From Nocardia tenerifensis NBRC 101015 (GTDB lineage Bacteria; Actinomycetota; Actinomycetes; Mycobacteriales; Mycobacteriaceae): a stretch of 35,719 nucleotides of DNA. The DNA is taken from contig NZ_BAGH01000596.1 of the NCBI RefSeq assembly GCF_000308715.1, forward strand, positions 1-35,719, read 5' to 3'. The position numbers and the translations under genes are program-made. Positions 7,923 to 20,300 of the stretch are shown one piece after another (the stretch's first letter is position 1; each line of letters begins with the position of its first letter). Below the pieces are notes generated by a model that did not search any database, was not told the DNA's origin, and saw only the letters and a list, made by a program, of their open reading frames with translations.

Positions 7923-8306
7923 GACTCGTCCTTCGCTCGGCGTCGCTGTTCAAGGCCACTCTAGAAGCACAATACGATGCCACTCCAGCGGCAATCGCCG
8001 AATGGTCGATAGCCGATGACCAATCTTTCGTTGCCGCCGAGCGGCTTTCGGTCGGATTCCATACCTCCGGTTGGGAGGGCGTGTGTGACGGCGAGTGACG
8101 CCGCTGGAATGCAGAGAGCTGCACGGTCGTCCAGTTGCATTGCCCGGCCGATGGGCGTCGCGCGGGTTCGACTCTCCGGGTTGTATTGGGATGCAAGACT
8201 TTTCCGTTCGATGCCGTCGACGGGGGAGGCGGAGCGTGCAACGATCGGTGGGGAGTAGCTCGACAGCAAATGCGGTAGCAACGTCGGAGCGTTCGTAGGG
8301 GGCAGC
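7923..8306. promoter_or_regulatory. Divergent upstream region of the TerD-repeat and NRPS genes
   Basis: 384 bases without a gene between the minus-strand double-TerD start and the NRPS start. It is somewhat less GC-rich than the coding DNA and must hold promoters for both directions. The clearest structure is the inverted repeat at 8181-8196; a further TTGCAT half-site is at 8135-8140. No confident -10/-35 pair, riboswitch or small RNA was recognised. Confidence 0.45.
8181..8196. promoter_or_regulatory. Candidate operator upstream of the NRPS
   Basis: TTGTAT-N4-ATGCAA, two six-base arms matching at five of six positions, 110 bases before the NRPS start. A single TTGCAT half-site lies 46 bases further upstream. 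The binding protein is unknown and the site could be chance. Confidence 0.25.
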
Positions 8307-11300
8307 ATGGTGACCAACCCGTTGGCAGACCTGATCGGTGCGTGCCCGGCGGCCGGGGGCGACCGGTCGAGCCGAGCGTTTCGGCCGTTTCACGACGCGT
8401 TCGTTCGCCGGGCGGCCACCGCGGCGGATCTCGTCGCCGTGGAGTCCGGCGACCGGCATCTCACCTACCGGGAGCTGGAGGTCCGCTCCGCGCGCTTGGC
8501 GTCGCACCTGCGCGCGCTCGGCGTCGGCGCCGAGACGCTGCTCGGCGTGGCGGTCGACCGCTCGCCCGAGCTGATCGTGGCCATCCTGGCGATCTGGCGC
8601 GCCGGCGCGGCGTGGGTGCCGTTGGATCCGTCGTACCCGCGTCCGCGCCTCGAGTACATGCTGACGGCGTCGAAGATCGAGCTGGTCGTCGCCGACGAGA
8701 TCGGCGCCGCCGCGATCGGGAACACGGTCCGCCGGGTCGCGCCCGAGGCCGAGGGAGATATCGACCGGATCGAAAAACCTTCGAGGACAATCGCTCCCGA
8801 CGATCTCGCCTACGCCATCTTCACCTCGGGCTCCACGGGGCGGCCCAAAGGCGTGGCCCTCGCGCATCGCGGGCTGGCGAACTTGGCGTCGGCCCAGGCC
8901 GCAGCCTTCGGTGTCGGGCCAGGTAAGCGGGTTTTGCAGTTCGCGCCCACCAGTTTCGACGCCGCGGTGTCGGAGGTCGTCATGGCGTTGCAGGCGGGGG
9001 CCACTCTCGTCATGGCGCCGCGCCCCGCGCTCGCGCCGGGGCCCGGACTGGCCGAGTTGCTGCGCTCCGCCCGGATCACCCACGTCACGCTGCCCCCCTC
9101 GGTGCTGGCGACGCTGCCCGACGCAGACTTGCCCGACCTCGAAGTATTGGTGTGCGCGGGTGAGGCCCTCCCGCGGCCCCTGGCCGACAGGTGGGCGGCC
9201 GGCCGCCGGTTGTACAACGCGTACGGCCCGACGGAAGCCACCGTCTGCGCGACGATCGCCGAGTTCAGCGCGGGCAAGGGAGTCCCGACCATCGGACGTG
9301 CGATGGCCGGCGTCCGCGCCGTCGTGCTGGACGAGCACCTGCGTCCGCTGCCTGCGGGGGTGGCGGGCGAGCTGGCCATCGGCGGCGCCGGGGTCGCCCG
9401 GGGCTACCTCGACGCGCCGGGCCTCACCTCCCAGCGATTCGTGGCCGATCCGCACGCGCCGGAGCCGGGCAGACGGCTCTACCTGACCGGCGACCGAGTC
9501 CGGTTGCGCGGCAACGAGATCGAGTTCCTCGGCCGGATCGACGAGCAGGTGAAGCTACGCGGAATCCGGGTCGAGCCCGAGGAGGTGTCGGCCGCCCTGC
9601 GGGAACATCCCGCGGTGGCCGGCGCCGTGACGATCGTGCGCGGCGATCGGCTGGTGGCTTACGCGGCCGGGGCCGACGTCACTCCCGGCGCGTTGCGAAC
9701 GTTCCTCGCCGAGCGACTTCCCACGCACCTTGTTCCCTCGGCGGTCGTGGTGCTGACGGCATTGCCGCTGTCGCCCAGCGGGAAGATCGATCGCCGGGCG
9801 CTGCCCGATCCCCAACGTGCGAGAGTCGAGCGGCCCGTCTCAGCGGACTCCACGCCCACCGAGCAGGCGATCGGCGCATTCGTCCGGGAACTACTCGGCG
9901 TGGACGAGGTCGGACTCGACGACGACTTCTTCGACCTGGGCGGTCATTCGCTGCTGGCCGGCCGGCTGTCCGCGCGGGTGCGGACGTCGCTCGGCCGGGA
10001 GCTGCCGACCTCGCGGATCGCCACGGGTCCGTCCGTGCGGGCGATGGCCGCGTACCTCGACAGCGCCGAGCAGCCCGAAATACCGTTGCCTCCGCTCGTG
10101 GCTGTCGGCCGGGACAGGCCGCTCCCGCTCACGTTTCCGCAGGAACGAATCTGGTTCCTCGAACAACTGGCGCCGGGCAACCTGGCCTACAACGCGCAGG
10201 CCACCGTGCGGCTGCGAGGTCCCCTCGACCCGTCGACGCTGCGGGTCACGCTGACCGAGATCGTCCGCAGGCACGAGGTCTATCGCTCGCGCTTCTGGTC
10301 GGTCGACGGTGTGCCCGTGCAGCAGCCGATTCCGCCGATGCCGGTCCCGCTGCCGGTGATCGACGTGAGCCGACTCGGCGGCGACGAGCGTGAGGCGCGG
10401 ACGGAGGAGATCGTCCGGGAGACGGTCCGCGTCCCGTTCGATCTGGACAATCCGCCGCTGGCGCGGTGGCTGCTGGTCCGGCACGCCGAGGACGACCACG
10501 TCCTCGTGCACGTCGAGCACCACCTCGTGCACGACGGGTGGTCGTGGGCGATCCTCCTGACCGAACTGCAGGCGATTTACAGCGCGTTCGTCCACGGTCG
10601 GCCGTCGCCGCTTCCCGAACTCGCTGTGCAGCTGGGCGATTTCGCTACGTGGCAGCGGGAGTGGCTGCGCGACAAGGTTCTCGATCGGTACCTGGCCTTT
10701 TGGACCACAGAGCTCGCGGGCTGCTCGCCGGTGCTCGAGCTCCCGACCGACCGGCCGCGGCCGGCGATGCAGAGCTTCACCGGCGACGCCGTGCGGGTCG
10801 ACCTCGCGCCCGCGCTGGCCGAGCGCCTCCGCCGGTTCAGTCGCGACCACGGGGTGACGCTCTACTCGACGATGCTCAGCGGCTTCGCAAGCCTGCTGCA
10901 CCGCTACACCCAGGCCACCGACCTGCTCGTCGGATGTGGCGCGGCCAACCGCCGGCTGGCCGAGATCGAGGCGCTCATGGGCATGGTGGTCAATACCGTC
11001 GTGCTGCGGCTCCGGGCCGCGGCCCACATGGGGTTCGCCGAGCTGGTGCGGCGGACCCAGGCGAGCACGACCCGGGCGTTCGACTGGCAGGACATGCCCT
11101 TCGACCAGCTCGTCAACGCCCTGAGCCTGCCGCGGGACAACTCGCGCAACCCGCTGGTCCAGGTGATGTTCAGCTTTCACGACGCACACGTGCCGCCCGT
11201 CGATTTCGAGGGCATTCACGGCACGATCGTCGAGCGCCACAACGGTTCCGCCAAGGCCGATCTGAGCGTGGTCGTGATCCCGCGCGCGGAGCAGCAGATC

Positions 11301-14300
11301 GGACGGGGGATCGACGACCCCGCCGCACCCATCACGCTCATCTGGGAGTACGCCGACGCGCTCTTCTCCCGCGCGACCGCCGAGCGCATGCTGCGGCAGT
11401 ACCTTCGCCTGCTCGAGGCGGCGGTTGCTGAGCCCGAGGTTCCTATTGGGGCGCTGGATATTTTGGCTGTGGAGGAACGGCGGTATTTGCTGAAGGAGGT
11501 CAACGACACCGCCTGCGCGTTTCCGAGGGGGACGGTGCCGGAGTTGTTCGAGGCTCAGGCGGAGGCGACTCCGGAGGCGGCGGCGGTGACTCTCGGTGCT
11601 GTCACGCTCAGTTATGCCGAGCTCAACACTCGGGCCAATCGTTTGGCGCATGCTCTCATCGCGCGGGGTGTCGGTCCGGAAACCGCGGTGGCCCTTGCCT
11701 TGCCGCGCGGTATCGAGCTGGTCGTCGCGATTCTGGCGATCCTCAAAGCCGGTGCTGTCTACGTCCCTCTCGATCCTCGTCATCCTCCGGCTCGCGCGGA
11801 CATGATGATGGCGCAGACCGGGGTGTCGGTGCTGGTGAGTGATGCGGCGACCGCCCCGGCCGGTGAGTATCGGTGTCGGGTGCTGCTGGTCGATGATGAG
11901 GCGGTCCGTGCGGAGGCGGCCGGGCGGTGTTCGGACAATCCGAAAGTCTGGCGTCATCCTGACCAGCTTGCTTATGTGATGTACACGTCGGGATCGACGG
12001 GCGCGCCCAAGGGAATCGGGACCACTCACGCCAACGTGGTGGCGTTCGTGTCGGACCCGTGTTGGACCGGCGGTGCCCATGCCAGGGTGTTGCTGCAGTC
12101 TTCGCCCGCCTTCGACGGAGCCACTTATGAGTTGTGGGTGCCGCTGCTCAACGGCGGTGAGATAGTGATAGCACCACCGGGAAACCATGTGGAGCCAATA
12201 AGTTTCACCCGGGTGGTGCGCGAGCGGAGAGTTACGGGCGTCGTCCTCACCACGGCATTGTTCAACCTGCTGGCCGAGCACGATCCGAAGTGTTTCGCGA
12301 CGTTGGCCGCGGTGTGGAACGCCGGGGAGATAGCCTCGCCGGAGGCCGTAACGGCCGTGGCGCGAGCATGCCCAGAAGTCGAGGTCGTGAATGGTTACGG
12401 CCCGACGGAGTCGACCACCTTGGCCACCTACCATTCAGTCGACTCGCACTGTCTGCCGGATTCGGTTCAGTCGGTGCCGATCGGCCGGCCGATGGCGAAT
12501 ACCAGGGTTTATGTGCTGGATGCGTTTCTTGCCCCGGTGCCTGTGGGTGTGGTCGGTGAGCTTTTCCTCGGTGGTGCCGGGTTGGCCCGAGGCTATCTGG
12601 GGCAGCCTGGTCGGTGTGCGGAGCGGTTCGTCGCCGACCCGTATGGCCCGTCGGGCGAACGTCTTTATCGCACAGGGGATTTGGTTCGCTACAACGCCGA
12701 CGGGGTGCTGGAGTTCGTAGGTCGGGCCGATGATCAGGTGAAGATTCGTGGTTTCCGTATCGAGCCAGGCGAGATCGAGGCCGTGCTGGTCGCTCATGCG
12801 GATGTGACTCGCGCTGCCGTGATGGTCCGTCAGGATGGTTCGGAGAAGCAGATCGTCGCCTATGTGGTTTTGCGGGCGGAGGCGATTACGGGTGCTGAAG
12901 AATTGCGTGCCCATCTGCGGCGATGTGTGCCGGACTATATGGTGCCCGCGGCGGTGGTGCCGTTGGACGCATTGCCGTTGACCGTCAATGGGAAGGTCGA
13001 CCGGGCTGCGTTGCCCGCCCCCGAGTTGGTGGCGGGAATCGGTCGTGCGCCGCGGAGTCCGCAGGAGCAGATCCTCACCGAGTTGTTCGCCGAGACGCTT
13101 GGTCGTGCGGTGGTCGGTGTGGAGGACGACTTCTTCGCGCTCGGCGGTCATTCGCTGCTGGCCACGCGACTGGCCGCCCGGGTACGCGCTACCTTCGGGG
13201 TCGAGTTGGAGCTGCGCACCCTGTTCGAGCGGCCCACCGCCGCCGCGCTCGCGGCGTGCCTGGATCGAGCGGGGTGCCCGCGTCCCGCCGTGCTCAGGGC
13301 GGTCCGGCCGGAGCCGATGCCGCTGTCGTTCGCTCAGCGTCGCCTGTGGTTCCTCGAACAGCTCGGGCAGGGCGCCGCCAGCACCTACAACATTCCCCTC
13401 GCGCTGCGGTTGCGCGGACCCGTCGACCGCCCTGCGCTCGAGGCCGCGCTCGGTGATGTGGTCGCCCGGCACGAGTCGTTGCGCACCGTGTTCCCGCGCC
13501 ACGACGGCGTGCCGGTTCAACGGGTCCTCGACCCCGAAACCGCCCGTCCCGGACTGAAATTCACGCACCTCGACGAGGACGACCTCGCCGCGGCGCTGAC
13601 CGCGGCCGCGCGGGTCAGATTCAACCTGGCCGTCGAGATGCCGGTCCATGCCGACCTTTTCGTGCTCGGACCTGCTGACGTGGTTTTGTTGCTGGTGATA
13701 CACCACATCGCCGGTGACGGGTGGTCGATCGGCCCCCTCGCCCGCGACCTGGTCAGCGCCTACCGGGCGCGCAGCCGTGGTCAGGGGCCGGCCTGGACAC
13801 CGCTGCCGGTGCAGTACGCCGATTACACTGTCTGGCAACACGATCTGCTCGGCGAGGCCACCGACCCCGGCAGTCTGGTCGCCACTCAACTCACCTACTG
13901 GACCAGCACCCTCGCCGGACTGCCCGAACGCCTCGAGTTGCCCGTCGACCGGCCGCGCCACACGACCTGCACGAACCAGGGAGACCGACTCGACGTCAGC
14001 ATGACGCCGGCCCTGCACGCCGGGCTCATCACGCTGGCGCGCCGAAACGGTGCCAGTTTGTTCATGGTTTTGCAGGCTGGGCTGGCCGCATTGCTGGCCC
14101 GGCTCGGTGCAGGCACCGATATCCCCATCGGCAGCCCCATCGCCGGTCGCACCGACGAATCCCTGGACGACCTCGTCGGGTTCTTCGTGAATACCCTTGT
14201 CCTGCGCACGGATACCTCGGGCGAGCCGTCCTTCACGGAACTTCTGGCCCGCGTCCGCGAACGGGCTCTCGGCGCTTACGCCCACCAGGACGTCCCGTTC

Positions 14301-17300
14301 GAGTATCTCGTCGAGGTCCTCAACCCGGTCCGCTCCCTGTCGCACCACCCGCTGTTTCAAGTCATGCTCGCGGTGCAGAACGCCGGCGACGGCGAATTCG
14401 ACCTCCCCGGCGTCGATGTCACCAGAATCCCCGTCAATTCCGGCACCGCCGCGTTCGACCTCACCCTGAGTCTGCGGGAACAACGCACTCCCGAGGGCCG
14501 CCCCGACGGCATCGTCGGCAGCATCCAATACGCCACCGATCTGTTCGACGCGACCACCATCAGCGTCCTCGCCGCCCGCCTGCACCGTCTGCTCGAGTCG
14601 GCGGTCGCCCGGCCGGATGTTCCGATCACGATGCTCGACATCTTGTCCGCCGAGGAACGTCGGTATCTACTCCGGGACATCAACGACACCGCCCGCGCGG
14701 TCCCCGAAGTCACTGTGCCCGAGTTGTTTCAGGCCCACGCCATTGCCAATCCCGCTCTAGCGGCGGTGACCTTCGGTGCTGTCACACTCAGTTACGCCGA
14801 GCTCAATACTCGGGCCAATCGCCTGGCGCATGCTCTCCTCGCGCGGGGTGTGGGCCCGGAAACGACGGTGGCCCTTGCCTTGCCGCGCGGTATCGAGTTA
14901 GTCGTCGCGATTCTGGCGATCCTCAAAGCCGGTGCTGCCTACGTCCCTCTCGATCCTCGTCATCCTCCGGCTCGAACGTCCATGATGATGACTCAGACCG
15001 GGGTCTCGGTGCTGGTGAGTGATACGGCGACGGTTCCCGTCGGCGAACAACGGTGTCAGGTGCTGCTGGTGGACGATGAGGCAGTACGGGCGGAGGTGGC
15101 CGGCCGGTGTGGCGGCGACCCCGAGATCCGTCGCCACGCCGGCGAGCTTGCCTATGTGATGTACACGTCGGGATCAACGGGCGCGCCGAAAGGTATCGGC
15201 GTCACTCACGCCAACGTGGTGGCGTTCGCGTCGGATCCGCGCTGGACCGGTGGTGCCCATGCCAGGGTGCTAATGCATTCCCCCGCGGCATTCGACGGGT
15301 CCACCTACGAGCTGTGGGTGCCGCTGCTCAATGGCGGCGAGATAGTTATCGCGCCACCAGGAGATTTGGCGCCTGCGGTCCGCGATCAGGGAGTGACGAG
15401 CGTCTTCCTCACGACAGCGTTGTTCAATGTGCTGGCCGAGCACGACCCGCAGTGTTTCGCGACGTCGACGCAGGTGTGGACCGGCGGGGAGCTGGCGTCG
15501 CCGGGGGCCGTGGCGGCCGTGGCGCGGGCATGCCCGCAAGTGACGGTCGTGCACGTCTACGGTCCGACGGAGTCGACCACCTTCGCCACCTGCCACTTCG
15601 TCGACCCGGACGGTCTGCCGGGTTCGGCTCGGTCGGTGCCGATGGCCACCGACCCGGATCGCGTGCCGGGTTCGGCGCTGCCGATCGGCCGGCCGATGGC
15701 CAACACGAGGGCTTACGTGCTGGACGCGTTTCTTGCCCCGGTGCCTGTGGGTGTGGTCGGTGAGCTCTTCCTCGGCGGCGCCGGGTTGGCCCGAGGCTAT
15801 CTGGGGCAGCCAGGTCGGTGTGCCGAGCGGTTCGTCGCTGACCCGTACGGCCCACCGGGTGCGCGTCTTTATCGCACGGGAGATCTGGTGCGCTGCAACG
15901 GTAATGGGGATCTGGAGTTCGTGGGCCGGATCGATGATCAGGTGAAGATTCGTGGCTTCCGTATCGAGCCGGGTGAGATCGAGGCTGTTCTGGTCGCTCA
16001 CGCTGATGTGGCTCGTGCCGCTGTGGTGGTCAGCGAGGTCGGCTCGGAGAAGCTGATCGTCGCCTATGCGGTTCCGCGTGCCGGAGCGACCACCGCCGCG
16101 GGGGAGTTGCGGGAGCACTTGCGTCGGTGTGTGCCGGACTACATGGTGCCCGCGGCGATAGTGCTGCTGGATGCGTTGCCGTTGACGGTCAACGGCAAGC
16201 TCGACCGGGCCGCACTGCCTGTCCCAGAGCCGGTGGCTGGAGGTGGTTCGTCGCTGCCCGAGTTGATGGCCGGAGGCGGTCGTGCGCCGCGGAGCCCACA
16301 GGAGCAGGTGCTGACCGAGTTGTTCGCCGAGACGCTGGGTCGTGCGACGGTCGGTGTCGAGGACGACTTCTTCGCTCTCGGTGGGCATTCGCTACTGGCC
16401 ACTCGCCTGGTGGCGCGGGTGCGGGCCACGTTCGGGGTCGAGGTGGAGCTGCGCACGCTGTTCGAACGACCCACCGTCGCCGCGCTCGCGGCGTGCCTGG
16501 ATCAGGCGGGCCGTCCGCGTCCGCCGGTGCTGGCGGTGGCGCGGCCGGAGCCGATGCCGCTGTCGTTCGCCCAGCGTCGGCTGTGGTTCCTCGATCAGCT
16601 CGGTGAGGGCTTCAGCACCTATAACATTCCGCTCGCGCTGCGTCTGCGTGGTCCGATCGATCGGCCCGCGCTCGAGGTGGCGCTGGGTGATGTGGTCGCC
16701 CGGCACGAGGCGCTGCGCACCGTGTTTCCTCGCCATGACGGCGTACCCATGCAACGGGTCCTCGACTCCGACACCGCCCGCCCCGGACTGAAGATCACGC
16801 ATCTCGACGAGGACGACCTCGCCGCGGCGCTGACCGCGGCCGCGCGGAACGGATTCGACCTGGCCGTCGAGATTCCTTTTCGCGCAGACCTTTTCGTGCT
16901 CGGGCCTGCCGATGTGGTCCTGTTGCTGGTGGTGCATCACATCGCCGGTGACGGCTGGTCGATCGGCCCGCTGGCTCGCGACCTGGTCAGCGCCTACCAG
17001 GCGCGCAGCCGTGGTCGGGCGCCGGCTTGGGTGCCGTTGCCGGTGCAGTACGCCGATTACACCCTGTGGCAACACCGGCTGCTCGGTGCGGCCACCGACC
17101 CCGCCAGTCTTGTCGCCGGTCAGCTCGCATACTGGACCGACATTCTCGCGGGGCTGCCCGAGTGTCTCGAATTGCCTGCCGACCGGCCTCGACCGGTGAC
17201 CGGCACGAACCAGGGTGACCGTCTCGACGTTCGCCTTTCGCCGGAATTGCACGAGGGGCTCATCTTGCTGGCGCGCCGAAACGGTGCCAGTTTGTTCATG

Positions 17301-20300
17301 GTTTTGCAGGCCGGGCTGGCCACATTGTTGTCGAGGCTCGGTGCAGGCACCGACATTCCCATCGGCAGTCCCATCGCCGGACGCACCGACGAATCCCTCG
17401 ACGATCTGGTCGGATTCTTCGTCAATACCCTTGTCCTGCGCACAGATACGTCGGGCGAGCCTTCCTTCACCGAGCTCGTCGGCCGTGTCCGCGAACGTGC
17501 TCTGGGCGCTTACGCCCATCAGGACGTCCCGTTCGAGTATCTGGTCGAGGTCCTCAACCCGGTCCGCTCCCTGTCGCACCACCCGCTGTTTCAAGTCATG
17601 CTCGCGGTGCAGAACGCCGGCGACGGCGAATTCGACCTTCCAGGCGTCGATGTCACGCGCATCCCGGTCGATCCGGGCACCGCGGCGTTCGACCTCACCG
17701 TGAGTTTGCGGGAGCAGCGCACTCCCCACGGCCGCCCGGACGGCATTGTCGGCAGCGTCGAATACGCCACCGATCTGTTCGACGCCACCACCGTCGCTGA
17801 TCTCGTCACCCGTCTGCATCGCCTGCTCGAGGCGGCGGTTGCGGAGCCCGACGCGCCGATCACGGTGCTCGACATCCTTTCGGCTGAAGAACGTCGGTAT
17901 TCGGCCGGGGAGGTCAACGACACCGCCTGCGCGTTCGTGACGGTGCCGGAGTTGTTCGAGGCTCAGGTGGAGGCGACTCCCGATGCGTCGGCGGTGACCT
18001 TCGGTGCTGACACTCTTACCTATGCCGCACTCAACACTCGGGCCAACCGTCTGGCGCATGCTCTCATCGCGCGGGGTGCCGGCCCGGAAACCCCTGTGGC
18101 CCTTGCCTTGCCGCGCGGTATGGAGTTCGTCGTCGCGATTCTGGCGATCCTCAAGGCCGGTGCCGCCTACGTCCCGCTCGACCCCCGTCATCCTCCCGCC
18201 CGCACAGCCATGATGGTGACCGCGGCCGGAAGTCGCCTCGCGATCGGCGACACGTCGACCGCCGGTGTGCTCGGCAGCCTCGGCGTCGACCGGCTCCTGC
18301 TCGACGAGGACATGGTCCGCGAAGAGCTGGCAACCGCCGCGGTTACCGACCCCACGAACCGCGACCGGACCCACGACCTCTGTGCCGACCATCCCGCGTA
18401 CGTCGTCTTCACCTCGGGCTCGACCGGCACGCCCAAAGGCGTTGTCGTCTGCCATCGCAACATCGTCAACCTGATCGAGCACCACCGCGCACACGTGTTC
18501 GCGACCGCGACGCGCCTGGTCGCGGGTCGACCGCTCCGCATCGCGCACACGACGCCGTTCGCCTTCGACGCGTCATGGGATCCCTTGTCGTGGCTCTTCG
18601 CCGGCCACGAGGTGCACGTCGTCGACGACAACATCCGCCGCGACCCCGACGCTCTCGTCGGCTACGTCGTCGGTCGCGAAATCGACTGCGTCGACACGAC
18701 GCCGTCCTTCGCGGAGCTGCTGGTCGGCCGGGGCCTGCTCGACCCGGGCCACTGGCGACCAAGCGTGGTGATGGTGGGTGGCGAGGCCGCGTCGCGCCGA
18801 CTGTGGGACAGCCTGCGCTCGGCGGGCGTGCACGGGCTGAACCTCTACGGGCCCACCGAGTGCACGGTCGACGCGCTCATCGCGGCGGTGGACGAATCGC
18901 CGTCACCGGTGCTCGGCCGGCCCGTAACCCGCACGCGGGCATACGTTTTGGACGACGGGTTGCGCCCGGCCGTCCCCGGCGTGGCGGGAGAGCTGTATCT
19001 CGCGGGCGAGGGCGTGGCCCGCGGGTACATCGGCCGGGCCGGTCTGACGGCCGCGCGGTTCGTCGCCGATCCGTACGGACCGGCTGGGGCTCGCATGTAC
19101 CGCACCTCGGACCGCGTCCGGCGGCGGGCCGACGGCGAGGTGGAGTTCCTGGGCCGGGCCGACGACCAGGTCAAAATCCGGGGCTTCCGCGTGGAGCCGG
19201 GCGAGATCGAGGCCGCGTTGACGGCGCGTCCGGACATCGAACAGGCCGCGGTCGTCCTGCGCGCCGAGCCGCCCGGCGCGCCGCGTCTGGTCGCCTACGT
19301 CGTCGCCTCCGGGCCGGTCCACGGCGACGAACTACGCCGCTACCTGGGCGAGCGGCTGCCGGACTACATGGTGCCCTCGTCCTGCGTCGTCCTCGACTCC
19401 CTCCCGCTGACCTCCCACGGCAAGCTCGACGCGGCCGCGCTCCCCGTCGGCGAGCGGAGGGATGCCGGGTTCGTGGCGCCGCGCGGCCCCGAGGAGAAGG
19501 TCGTGGCCGCGGCGTGGGCGGAGGTTCTCGGCGTCGCACGGGTCGGCCGCGACGACAACTTCTTCGAGTTGGGCGGGGACTCCCTGCTGGCCGCGCGCGT
19601 CGCCTTCCGGCTCCGCGAAATACTGCCGGTGCACGTCCCCTTGCGCGAGATCTTCCGGCACCAGACGGTCGCCGCGCTGGTCGCCGCGCTCCACGCGGTT
19701 CCGGCCCTCGTCGACGCGCCGTCGAACGGGCACAGTCCAATACCGTCCCCGCGCAGCTGGGGCAGCTGGCCGACCCCGCTCGCCCCCTACGCCAGGAGCT
19801 ACGGGAGCAACATCCTGCTCACCGGAGCGACGGGGTTCTTCGGTGCCTTCCTCCTGCGTGCCCTGCTGTCACAGCATCCCGGGCGCGTGCACTGCCTGGT
19901 ACGTGCCGGCAGCCGCTCGGCGGCGTGGGACAAGTTGTGGACGAGCCTCGATCGCTATGGCCTCACCGACACGGTCCTGCCGCACAGCCGAATAGACGTC
20001 GTCCCAGGCGATTTGACGCTTCCACGACTCGGCCTCAGTACGAGCGAATATCGAAGGCTGTCGAACGAGATCGATCTGATCGTCCACAACGGAGCGCGTG
20101 TCGACGCGTTCCAGGACTACGCGGCACTCGAGCCCGCGAATGTCCGAGGCACCCGGGAACTTCTCCTTCTCGCCGCCTCGACCTGGCGCAAGCCGTTCAA
20201 ATACATCTCGACGAGTTCCTTGAGCGCGTACGACCCCACCCGACGAGAACAGGGCTCGGGATATCTGCACACGAAGTGGGACGCGGAGCAAGTCGTTCGA

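Noticed and set aside
9891..12434. Long minus-strand open frames inside the NRPS (847, 716, 718 and 372 residues)
   Set aside because: They are antisense to conserved NRPS domains, rich in Arg, Gly and His, and arise because GC-rich codons leave few stops on the opposite strand.
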